A stretch of 64,000 bases of DNA. It comes from Erinaceus europaeus. Lineage: Eukaryota; Chordata; Mammalia; Eulipotyphla; Erinaceidae. Positions 21,989-32,000 of the stretch are shown in pieces; within the stretch, counting starts at the first letter, position 1; every line of letters begins with the position of its first letter. The stretch spans positions 116,617,064 through 116,681,063 of the forward strand of contig NC_080171.1 in NCBI RefSeq assembly GCF_950295315.1, written 5' to 3'. The notes below the pieces were generated by a model, which searched no databases, was not told the DNA's origin, and saw only the letters and a program-made list of their open reading frames with translations. The position numbers and the translations under genes were made by a program.

Positions 21989-22207
21989 TGATTTCTCTAC
22001 ATCCTTGCTAACTGTTGTTACTTTCAATTTTTTTGTTTGTTTGTTTTGGTTTTGAGTGACTTGCCTAACCTTCCACAGCAGGAAATAACACAGTTACAAT
22101 AGAGAATTCCCAGCTGTGTCGGTCATGGGTAACTTTAGATTTGGGGGCGGGGGCAAGGACAAAGTCTCAAGTGTTTCTGCATATTATCTTTTTAGAAGTA
22201 AGCCTTG

Positions 22208-22322
22208 TGCCCTTGGAGGATACACAGAGGCTACAGTGCTGAGCTTGCTAGCATGAGGTCCCATGTGTGATCTCTAGTATCACATGGTATCTGGTTTTCT
22301 CTCATGTTAATAAGTAAATCTT
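22208..22322 (+). mobile_element. Type D SINE, old
   Basis: GCATGAGGTCCCATGTGTGATC ... TCATGTTAATAAGTAAATC. Confidence 0.7.
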
Positions 22323-22329
22323 TTTTTTT

Positions 22330-22572
22330 TCTTGCCTCCAGGGTTATTGCTGGGGCTCAGTGCAAGTACTAAAAACCCACCACTCCTGGAAGCCACCCCC
22401 CCATCTTATTTGATAAGATAGAGAGAAACTGAGAGGAGAGGGAGTGATGGAGAGTAAGAAAGAAAGAGAGACACCTGCAGATCTGCTTCACTGCTTGTGA
22501 AGTGTCCCCCCTGTAAGTGGGGAGTGGGGACTTGAACCTGGGTCCATAGTACTATGTGTGGTTAGCCAGGTG
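22330..22572 (-). mobile_element. SINE with extended module
   Basis: TTGCCTCCAGGGTTATTGCTGG ... ATGTGTGGTTAGCCAGGTG; short head. Confidence 0.82.
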
Positions 22573-22574
22573 AT

Positions 22575-23220
22575 AAATAAATCTTCACAGAGGTTCGGGG
22601 AATATTGTCATGATTCCCCTATTATTAATAGTTTCAACTCTGTTACCAGTAGTTCTCAGTGAATGTAAGTACACACACTCCCCACCACCACCAGCAACAA
22701 CAACAAACAAGTAAAGGAAACATTCATTCTTTTGGCCAAAGAAGGAGAGATGCTGCTTGAAAAAAAATACCCTTACACCCAAATAGCTGAGGAACAACAA
22801 ATTTATAGTAATTTCCACTAAGCATGAACAGAGAAGTATAATAGAGTATGAAAAAGGTTACTTACATGCTCTAAGGATGGTGGGGGCTGGACTCACTGCC
22901 TATGTGTTTCTCCTTATACCTGGGGGAGTGTGGTATGACCTGTTTGGAGGCATTTCAGCTATTCCAGAGAAGCTAGGAATCTAGGTCCTGGGACATGGGT
23001 GACACCTCTAGTAAGAGAGCCACCCAAGCTTTTCCTTTGTAAGAGCTCCTTACTGTGTTTAGTGAGAAAATGTTCTGTGTACCTGCATATCAGTCTTTAC
23101 ATGTCTTGTCTGGTCCTTTCATCAAAGGGCAGTAGGGACAACTTTGTAGAAGGATTGACTTTAAAGAAAAACACACTTGCATGAACATGATTTCCACCAA
23201 CCCCCATGAAGTCTGTGGAC
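22575..23220. other. Unique intronic sequence
   Basis: About 650 bp, nothing recognised. Confidence 0.5.
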
Positions 23221-23225
23221 TGGCA

Positions 23226-23269
<44 letters not shown>
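23226..23269. repeat. (CA)n microsatellite
   Basis: About 21 perfect units, not SINE-linked. Confidence 0.95.
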
Positions 23270-23271
<2 letters not shown>

Positions 23272-23459
23272 CTGTGATGCCATTGTCTGGGTCATAAAGG
23301 GTCAGCGAGTTGCCCAAGGTCACAGAACAGAACACTGTGGGTTGGTTTCTAATTCATCATGGCTGCTTGCTGCGTATTCATGGCAGGATAAAATGCTGGA
23401 AGAGGAACAAGTGACTGGTAATTCCCCATAGAGTGCTTAGTTTTTCCCTTTTCCTGGTA

Positions 23460-23695
23460 GGAAAGATGGGACTCTGCCAATGCCCATGTCCAGCAGAGAA
23501 GCAATTACAGAGCCAGACCTTCCACCTTCTGCACCCCATAATGATCCTGGGTTCATGTTCCCAGAGGAATAAAGAATAGGAAAACTTCCAATGGAGAGGA
23601 TGGGAGATGGAACTTTGGTGGTGGGAATTGTGTGGAATTGCACCCCTCTTATCCAACAGCCTTGTTAATCATTATGAAATCAATCAAAAAGTTTT
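23460..23695 (+). mobile_element. LINE-like repeat, diverged 3' fragment
   Basis: CTGCCAATGCCCATGTCCAGC to TTATCCAACAGCCTTGTTAAT; older copy with many substitutions. Confidence 0.7.
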
Positions 23696-23739
23696 TGAAG
23701 GGCAAAGTCTTATAAGACAGAAGACAGCACAACTATTTT

Positions 23740-24039
23740 TTAAAATATATTTATTCATTTATTTTCCCTTTTGTTGCCCTTGTTTTTTTATTGTTGTTGT
23801 AGTTATTATTGTTGTTACTGATGTTGTCATTGTTAGATAGGACAGAGAGAAATGGAAAGAAGAGGGGAAGACAGAGGGGGAGAGAAAGAGAGACACCTGC
23901 AGACCTGCTTCACCACCTGTAAAGCGATTCTCCTGCAGGTAGGGAGCCGGGGGCTCCAACAGTGATCTTTATGTCTGTCCTTGTGCTTTGCGCCACCTGC
24001 CACCTGCGCTTAACCCGCTGTGCTACTGCCTGACTCCCT
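23740..24039 (-). mobile_element. Type A SINE with perfect 16-bp target duplication
   Basis: ACAGCACAACTATTTT at 23724-23739 and 24040-24055. Confidence 0.95.
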
Positions 24040-24169
24040 ACAGCACAACTATTTTAATGGTTTATTAGTCTCTTGTCAATTTCTTACAGAATTCCAACCA
24101 TTCTTTGAATCTCAACCTCAGTGCCACCCCCACTCTTAAAACGTCTCTAGTTTAAGGACTGATCATGCT

Positions 24170-24377
24170 GGGGCCAGGTGGTGGCACACCTGGTTAAGTG
24201 CACACATTGCAGTGCCCAAAGACTCAGGTTCAAGCCCCTGGCCCCCAACTGCATAGGTGAAAAGCAGGGCTGCAAGTGTCTCTGTCTCTTTCTCTCTATC
24301 TCCCCCTCCCTTCTCAATTTCTTTCTCTAGCCAATGATAAATAAATAAATACTTTTTAAAAAAGATTAAAAAAAAAA
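24170..24377 (+). mobile_element. Type B SINE
   Basis: GGGGCCAGGTGGTGGCACACC to ATAAATAAATAAATACTTTTT. Confidence 0.9.
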
Positions 24378-24392
24378 GATGGGACTCAGCAG

Positions 24393-24430
24393 GGCTGCAT
24401 GGTGGCGCACTCGGTTGAACGCACATGTTG
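24393..24430 (+). mobile_element. SINE head only
   Basis: GGGCTGCATGGTGGCGCACTC...GCACATGTTG between near-identical 15-bp repeats AAAGATGGGACTCAG / AAAGATGGGCCTCAG. Confidence 0.65.
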
Positions 24431-24521
24431 AAGAAAGATGGGCCTCAGTTTGTGCTAGTTGATGGGCGTGAGAGGTGGGAAGGTTGACATTGCTGTTGGC
24501 AGCAGGTTTCCTTCAGCTCTG

Positions 24522-24587
24522 TCAGAAAAAAATGAGGAAGCAGTTCTGCTCCTGTCAGAAAAAAATGAGGAAGCAGTTCTGCTCCTG
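24522..24587. repeat. 33-bp exact tandem duplication
   Basis: Two identical units starting TCAGAAAAAAATGAGGAAGC at 24522 and 24555. Confidence 0.95.
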
Positions 24588-24683
24588 AGACTGACTGCAA
24601 ACTTGGTGCTTGGAGCGAGTGCAAGGGGGTCACTTTATACCCATCAGGCAGGAATGATATCTCATTACCTAAGGTTTGGATTT

Positions 24684-24933
24684 TTTTTTAAAGATTTAAA
24701 AAAAAAATTATTTATTTATTCCCTTTTGGTGCCCTTGTTGTAGTTATTATTGTTGTTATTGATGTCGTCATTGTTGGATAGGACAGAGAAATGGAGAGAG
24801 GAGGGGAAGACAGAGAGGGGGAGAGAAAGATAGACACCTGCAGACCTGCTTCACCGCCTGTGAAGTAGGGAGCCGGGGGCTCCAACGGGATCCTCCCGCC
24901 ACATGCGCTTAAGCCACTGCGTTACCACTATTC
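24684..24933 (-). mobile_element. Type A SINE with perfect 16-bp target duplication
   Basis: CCTAAGGTTTGGATTT at 24668-24683 and 24934-24949; part of the 5' body deleted. Confidence 0.93.
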
Positions 24934-24949
24934 CCTAAGGTTTGGATTT

Positions 24950-26130
24950 GAAAGGCACCTGACATAGTGGCCATGTTGTACCCTTTCTAAGGAGAGAATG
25001 GATCCCTTCCTTGACATCCCCATCAGCTCTACAAATAGCTGTCTTCATTGCCAAAGGTAAAAGGCGAAGTGCTTTGTCCACAACTGATTTGTTAAGTAAC
25101 AAGATGAGTTCTGGCTATAGGAAGACAAACATTCTTAGATGTGAGTAAAAGGAGGTCTGTTTGATGATTTTATCACTGTAGTTTTCGTTCTCACAGCAAG
25201 AAAGGAGTGATAACATGGCTAACTTTCTTGTCCTCTCTTTTTCTCTTTGTTCTCCCTCCCCCCTTTCTTCCTTCCCTTTAGTCTTTGTTTCGTCTTTCTT
25301 CCTTCATTTGTTCCTTTCTTCTAAGCCCTCTGGTTACATGGCTCTGTATTAGATATTTTAAAATGTCTTCATGAAAAGAAAAATAAAAACATAGTTACCA
25401 TTTCTGGAGCTACTCAGCCAGCAGAGTCTGAGTTCCCCCACCCCCATCATTACTTCCTGCTGAACTCTGCAGGTTCTTGCTTGCAGGTGCAGAACAGTCA
25501 GATATTTTTGGCACACAAACTCCAGAGGGTTTGGTGAAATGTCTATTAAAGGAACAGTGAGTGAAAGAGAGAAGGGAACAGGGAGCTAGAAGAATCTCCA
25601 ACTGGAGCAGGCAGCTCTTTTTAGGAAGAGACTGGCAGAGATTTTAAGAAGAAATTTAGAAATCCTTTTTGATTTCAGTACTGTTGCTCCACTTCCTCAT
25701 TGTGTGTAATTGGTCATAGCATGTTCTCACTGCCTGAAGCTTCTTTATAATTGGCTGGCTCAGTACGGATGAAAGTGGGTGGGCACTCTGGCTCAGTGCA
25801 AAAACCACGGAGGAGTCAGAATCACAGGTTCTCAGATGGTATTGAACACAAGTGTATACCATTCGACATGTCTCTTCTTTTGTGAACTTAAGTGATGTCA
25901 ATGCCTGGGGTGCATGTTTTCCTGCATTAGCTGAGTTTGAGGGAAGACCCAGAGCTCCTTTGGCTTGTGAGTCTCTTTAGTTGATTAAATAGTCACCCAG
26001 ATCCTCAGCCACAGTCACCTGGAGGCAGGGGATTCTCTGAGCTGGTTTAGGGGATGAGCTTGGAGGAGTCCTTGACTGCCTAGGGCATATGTTCATTCCT
26101 AATATCCTGGCAGAACAGGAAAATACATGC
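24950..26130. other. Unique intronic sequence, 1.2 kb
   Basis: The longest SINE-free stretch within presumed MPPE1 intron 1. A minus-strand frame (25656-25901) shows no recognised family; conserved non-coding function is possible but unproved. Confidence 0.45.
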
Positions 26131-26135
26131 ATTGG

Positions 26136-26466
26136 GGGCTAGGGGGTAGCGCAGCAGGTTAAGAGCACGTGGCACAAAGCGCAAGGACGGGCGAAAGGAT
26201 CCTGGTTCGAGCCCCTTGGCTCCTCACCTGCAGGGGGGGTCTCATCATAAGCGGCGAGGCAGGTCTGCAGGTGTATATCTTTCTCTCTCACTATCTCCCC
26301 TCCTCTCTCAATTTCTCTCTGTCCTATTCAACAACCACGGCAGCAATAAAAGTAACAACAAGGACATAAAATGGAAAAGATGCCTCCAGGAGCAGTGGAC
26401 TCCTAGTGCAGGCACTGAGCCCCAGCGATAACCCTGGAGGCAAAACAAAAAGGAACAAACAAAAAA
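26136..26466 (+). mobile_element. Type A-ext SINE
   Basis: GGGGGCTAGGGGGTAGCGCAGC head to GATAACCCTGGAGGCAAAAC; ACATGCATT on both flanks. One of few plus-strand A-ext copies. Confidence 0.92.
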
Positions 26467-26469
26467 CAT

Positions 26470-27130
26470 GCATTTAACTCAGCGATACAATCTGTGAGGT
26501 GGAACTTTTGTTGGTGTGAGAACATGCATATTAAGAGATAAAATTTCATCATGATATGTTTATTGTTTCGTGGACATTTGACTCCAGTCTTTATAGCTGC
26601 TTTGTCTCACCGTTTCTTGTGGTGACAGCAGGTGCAAGAATGGAGGGCAGGGCATACAGGGCTCTTCACAACCAAAGGGAAATAATTTTACTTTTCTTTC
26701 CACCGTTGACATTTATACTCTCCAGACCAATCTCTTTTGTGTCCAACTTGGCAAATTTAATTCCACACACCTTAGGACACTTGAAAGCTACAAAGATCAA
26801 AGATTTGTATGCTAAGAAAATCCTGAACCCAGCTCTAGAAGATTAGGATTCTTTTCTTCTCTACCAGTTCTCTCTGGCCTGAGGAAACAAGGAATTTTGA
26901 AAGGTAGGGCATATGTGTATGTTCAAGGTGGGAGTTCTTCTTTGAACCTTCTGGATTCTTTAATGAGACTAGTAATTCCATTGGCATAAAACAAATGACA
27001 AGACAAAACTGAATTTAATTTTGTGCATGCAGGAGCCATATAAAAAAACATGAAGCTCAAAGATATGACTAGAGCAGGATGGTTTTATGGCTTCCTAAAC
27101 AAAGAAACCAGAGAGACAATTTAGTGTTTA
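26470..27130. other. Unique intronic sequence
   Basis: 660 bp. A 96-codon plus-strand frame (26556-26846) has no homology I recognise and no gene context. Confidence 0.5.
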
Positions 27131-27146
27131 TGAAAAAGACTTTATT

Positions 27147-27290
27147 ATTTTTTTAACATTTATTTATTATTGTTTTATTGTTGTAGTTATTATTGTTGTT
27201 GTGAAAAACTTTATTCTTTTATGCCTGAGACTTTAAGGTCCCAGGTTTAAACCCTGGTACCACCGTAAGCCAAAACTGAGAAGTCATGTG
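27147..27290. mobile_element. Type A tail fragment followed by type C fragment
   Basis: 27147-27203 is only the reversed A tail, flanked by AAAAGACTTTATT / AAAAACTTTATT; 27217-27290 is a plus-strand type C 3' half. Confidence 0.65.
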
Positions 27291-27369
27291 GGAAGGAAAA
27301 AAAGAAAAGTACAGGGAGTTTTTTTTCTTTTAAAGAATTAATTGTTATTATTATTGTTGTTATTATTAT

Positions 27370-27702
27370 TATTTGCCTTTTGGGTTATTGCTGGGGCTCA
27401 GTGCCTGCACTACGAATCCACAGCTCCTGGAGGCCACTTTTCCCATTTTGTTGCCCTCGTTGTTACCCTGTTGTCATTATTATTATTGTTGTCATTGCTG
27501 TTGTTGGATGGGACAGGGAAGTCGAGAGAGGCAGGGAAGACAGAGAGGGGAAGAGAAAGATAGACACCTGCAGACTTGCTCCACCTCCCGTGAAGTGACC
27601 CCTCTGCAGGTGGGGAGCTGGGGGCTTGAGCCGGGATCCTTAGGCCGGTCCTTGTGCTTTGCACCATGTGCGCTTAACCTGATGTGCTACCACCTGACTC
27701 CC
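27370..27702 (-). mobile_element. Type A-ext SINE
   Basis: TTGGGTTATTGCTGGGGCTCAG module to GTGCTACCACCTGACTCCC. Confidence 0.92.
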
Positions 27703-27717
27703 ATGTATTATTATTTT

Positions 27718-27832
27718 TTACCAGAGTGCTTATCAACTCTGATTTATGGTGGTGTGGGGGATTGAATCTGAGACTTTGGAGTCTCAGGCTTGAGAGTCTC
27801 TTTGCATAACTATTATGTTGTCTACTTCTGCC
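27718..27832 (-). mobile_element. Type C SINE
   Basis: ACCAGAGTGCTTATCAACTCTG ... CATAACTATTATGTTGTCTAC. Confidence 0.83.
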
Positions 27833-27841
27833 AGTTTCTTT

Positions 27842-28040
27842 TTAATTAAAAAAATTATTTATTTATTTATTCCTTTTTGTTGCCCCTAGTTGTTTTATTG
27901 TTGTAGCCATTGTTAGATAGGACAGAGAGAAATGGAGAGAGGAGGGGAAGACAGAGAGGGGGAGAGAAAGATAGACACCTGCTGACCTGCTTCACCGCCT
28001 GTGAAGTTGGCTTAATGTGCTGCGCTACCGCCTGACTCCC
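27842..28040 (-). mobile_element. Type A SINE, deleted
   Basis: Tail and CT-rich part present; CCTGTGAAGTTGGCTTAATG shows loss of the B-box region. Confidence 0.83.
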
Positions 28041-28061
28041 TCTTTTTAATTTTTTTTTAAA

Positions 28062-28169
28062 TTACCACCAAGATTACTGTGAGGCTCAGTTCATGTGCAA
28101 CAAACCCACTGCTTTTGGTGACCATTATTTTTTCCCTTAAAGAAAAAAAAAGATACACACACACACACA

Positions 28170-28220
<51 letters not shown>

Positions 28221-28394
28221 AAGAGAGGGAAAGAAATGAAGAAGGAAGAGAGAGCTAGAAGTGGAGCGAAAGACATACCTGCAGGCCTGCTTTACCACTC
28301 CTGAAGGTTCACTACTGCAGGTGGGGACCAGGGACTTGAACCTGGGCTCTTCAGCATGGTGTGTGCTCTACCAGCTGCGCCACCACTTGGCCCC
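28062..28394 (-). mobile_element. Type B SINE with module and internal microsatellite
   Basis: TACCACCAAGATTACTGTGAGGC module; (AC)n then (AG)n at 28154-28221 have expanded at the purine-rich segment. Confidence 0.78.
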
Positions 28395-28407
28395 CTTGTG
28401 GCCATTT

Positions 28408-28580
28408 GATTCCTTCTTTCTTTTCTTTTAGGTAGAGGGGAGGAAGACATAGAGAAAGAGAAAGAGAGAGACACCTGCAGCATTGCTTCACTGCTCATGA
28501 AGCTTACCCTCTGCAGGTGGGGACTAGGGGCTCGAACCTTGGTCCTTGTGCATGTTAACATGTGCACTCTACCAGCCTGC
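28408..28580 (-). mobile_element. Type B SINE
   Basis: GGGGAGGAAGACATAGAGAAAG ... GTGCACTCTACCAGCCTGCC; ends about 110 bp before the first MPPE1 coding exon. Confidence 0.8.
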
Positions 28581-28688
28581 CATTTTGTTTTTAAGAATAT
28601 AGAAATAATTCTGTAACTTCAGTTTTCAATAGAGAACTAGTGATGTTACCATAGAACATAAGTCAACCCTTTTCCTCTTTTCCTGTAG

Positions 28689-29073
28689 GCTCATGGCTAA
28701 GGCCTGGATACCGTCTACACCTTACCTGGGACTCTACAGTTTTCTCATTGTGAATTCTTGATGACTTTGACTCTTGGACAGGAAAAATGGCTATCATTGG
28801 ACTAGGGTTTGCAAAACAAAATCTTCATCTGTTTTCCCTAAAGAAGAGTCAACTTTTGCTGCTAAAACTCATAGCTATTATCTTAGCTGCACTTCTGTTT
28901 TGTGAATTTTTAATCTATTACGTAGTGATCGCTCAGTGTAATTGGCCTGAGGTGAAAGCTACAGTCCATGATGGTGAAAAAGAGAGACTCCAACCTGTGT
29001 TGAAAGCCATGTTTTTGGCTGACACCCACCTGCTTGGTGAAATAAGAGGCCATTGGCTAGACAAATTACGAAG
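28689..29073 (+). CDS. MPPE1: MPPE1 first coding exon (5' UTR 28689-28786, residues 1-96)
   Basis: Acceptor TTTTCCTGTAG ends at 28688. The start at 28787 is in a good Kozak context (A at -3, G at +4) and gives the family N-terminus: a short cytosolic stretch, a hydrophobic anchor at about residues 24-48, then the CNWPEVK motif and the first metal motif DTH. The donor AG|GTAGGA follows 29073 and leaves two bases of Arg96. Two short upstream reading frames sit in the 98-base leader of this exon. Confidence 0.96.
28693..28761 (+). promoter_or_regulatory. uORF 1 in MPPE1 leader
   Basis: ATG GCT AAG ... TGA, 22 codons plus stop, in the 5' UTR part of the first coding exon. A G at +4 and a T at -3 give a mediocre start context. 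Confidence 0.5.
28761..28805 (+). promoter_or_regulatory. uORF 2 overlapping the MPPE1 start codon
   Basis: Its ATG shares the last base of the first uORF's TGA (TGATG). It is out of frame with the main frame and ends at TAG 28803-28805, 16 bases past the main ATG, so ribosomes translating it would bypass the MPPE1 start. Confidence 0.5.
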
Positions 29074-32000
29074 GTAGGAGTGAAAAATCCGGACTCTTTC
29101 TGAAATTCTGTAGACAAAAAGGCTTAGCTCTTTTTCCACGGGAGATGGTTTTAGGGTGCTTATTTGTTACTTGCCTCTCAAAAGGACCCTTGAGGTTGTG
29201 GACTTTTCCTTGAATTTGCTGTTTATTGAATATATGTTTTCTACAAGTAGAAGTTAGGAGGCAGGCCTGTTTGAGTCTTTTGACTTTAGACCAGTACAAG
29301 TTACTAGAGATCCTCAAAGTTTATCTGTTGATGCCTCTTGGGTAGCGACTGGTTAGAAAACGGACCTTCTGGGGGTCAGGTGGTAGCACAGTGGGTTAAG
29401 TGCACATGGCGCAAAGCGCAAGGACCGGCGCAAGGATCCCGATTTGAACCCCAGCTCCCCACCTGCAGGGAGGTCACTTCACAGGCACTGAAGCAGGTCT
29501 GCAGATGTCTATCTTTCTCTCCCCCTCTCTGTCTTCCCTTCCTCTCTCAATTTCTCTCTGTCCTATCCAACAATGAACAACATCATCAACAACAATAATA
29601 ACCACAACAAGGCTACAACAACAAGGGCAACAAAAGGGAAAAAAAAAAAAGAATATGGACCTTCTAAGGCAGTGTAGAGAAGTTGCCCACTGTGAGGCCA
29701 TCGGTGTGTTAGCAAAGGGAGGTTTCCCTCTCCTATGGGTTGGGGAGAAAAACAGAGCTGGTGGGTGGCTGTCTATCAGTCACTAGTATTTAATTTTGAA
29801 GCCACAAGATTTTTTTTTTTGCCAGCCTGGTAGCAGGGAGAGTTGAGCCGATTTCTGCTTGTTCCTTAGGGAATCAGTAGGGTCTATCTCTCTAAACTAG
29901 ACCTGCCCGATCGAGTTCATCCATTTTCTCATTGGAAGGCTTTTTATTTTTAATTTTGTTGAAAAATTAGTATGGGGGGGCAGGCAGTGGCACATACATT
30001 ACAGTGCATGAGGACCCAGGTTCAAGCCCTGAGTCCTCTGCAGGGAGACACTTCACGAGTGATGAAGTAGGGCTGCAGGCCCCTCTCTCTCTCTCCCTCT
30101 CTTTCTCCCCCTTTCTCAATTTATCTTTGTCTCTATCTAATAATAAATAAAAAGATTAGTATCTGGACTGAGGAGACAGCATGATGGTTCTGCAAAAGAC
30201 TTTTATGCCTGGACTTTGCCATCCTGGGTTTAATCCCCAGCACCACCATAAACCAGAACTGAACAGTGCTCCAGCCCCTCTCTCTCTCTTTCTCTAAGAT
30301 TTTATTTATCTATTAATGAGAGAGATAGGAGGAGAGAGAAAGAACCAGACATCACTCTGGTACATGTGCTGACAAGGACTGGACTCAGGACCTCATGCTT
30401 GAGAGTCCAATGCTTTATCCACTGCACCACCTTCCAGATATCTCTGTCTCATTCTCTCTTGCTCATTAAAATGAAAATAAAATATTGTTCACATGTACAA
30501 ACTACTGTATTTTACTGTTGATTGTAAACTATTAATCCCCCATATAAAGAAAAACAAATAAATATATATATATTTTATTTTTTAATTATTATTTATTTTC
30601 CCTTTTGTTGCCCTTGTTGCTGTAGTTGTTATTGTTGTTGTTGTTGATGTCATTATTGTTGGATAGGGCGGAGAGAAATGGAGAGAGGAGGGGAAGACAG
30701 AGAAGTGGAGAGAAAGAGAGACACCTAAAGACATGCTTCTCCCCTCGTGAAGCAACGCTCCTGCAGGTGGGGAGCCAGGGCCCCAACAGGGATCCTTATG
30801 CCGGTCCTTGTGCTTCGCGCCACATGCGCTTAACCCACTGTGCTACAGCCTGACTCCCACAAATAAATATTTTTATAAAGGACATAGCTGAAAGACTTCA
30901 CCCCATTGAATGTATATACCACATGCTGTTGGTGTGTGACTCATTCAATCACTGATGGGCCAACAAGCTGGTAGCTTTCTCCTCCTAGTTACTGTCAACA
31001 ATGGGCACCAAAGGGTAGTTTTTGTTTTCTGTTGGTTTCACAACTCTGTGGTGACTTCTTTGGATAGAAAGAGAAAGATTTAAAGAGACATAGAGAAAGG
31101 AAGAGTCACCATAGCACTGAAACCTCCCCCGAGTCCTATAGTGTTCTCACATGGTGTACCAGAGACTTGACATGTTGATGGGGTTTCGGTCCGCCAGGCC
31201 GGCAGAACTTCCTTCTTGGCCCTGGTGCTCTCCCTTCTTGACAGTGGTGCCTTTGTCCCTCTCTGAATAGGACTTTACAATATAAAGGGAGAGCACGCTA
31301 GTGCACTGAACCACCTCTTAGGATGCAAGCAGGTGACCTTTTTTTTTTTTTTTTAAGAATTTATTTATTTATTCATGAGAAAGATAGGAGGAGAGAAAGA
31401 ACCAGCCATCACTCTGGTACATGTGCTGCCAGGGATCGAACTCAGGACCTCATGCTTGAAAGTCTCGTTCCTTAGCCACTGTGCCACCTCCTGGACCACA
31501 GCAGGTGACTTTCTTAAGGAACACTGCCGCTCAGTTGGTGAATCTGGGATGTCAGGCAATTTAGGACTTTGGGTTTTTATTTTGTCTTTATCTGTGACAT
31601 GATTGTGTGTATGAAATCTATAGGGTTTGCTGGCTCATTATTATTATTTATATTTATTTATTTATTTATTTATTTTGCCTCCAGGGTTATTGCTGGGGTT
31701 CAGTGCCTGCACCATGAATCCACTGCTCCTGGAGGCCATTTTTTCCCCCTTTTTGTTGTAGCCTTGTTGTGGTAATTATTGTTAATGTCATTTGTTGTTG
31801 GATAGGACAGAGAGAAATGGGGAGAGGAGGGGAAGACAGAGAGGGGGAGAGAAAGACAGACACCTACAGACCTGCTTCACTGCCTGTGGAGCGACTCCCC
31901 TGCAGGTGAGGGATCCTTCTGCTGGTCCTTGTACTTTGCGCCATATGTGCTTATCCTGCTGCGCTACTGCCCGACCCCCTAGCTTTTTATTTTTAATTTT

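Noticed and set aside
25656..25901. 81-codon minus-strand frame in unique sequence
   Set aside because: No recognised family or gene context; length is within chance expectation for 64 kb.
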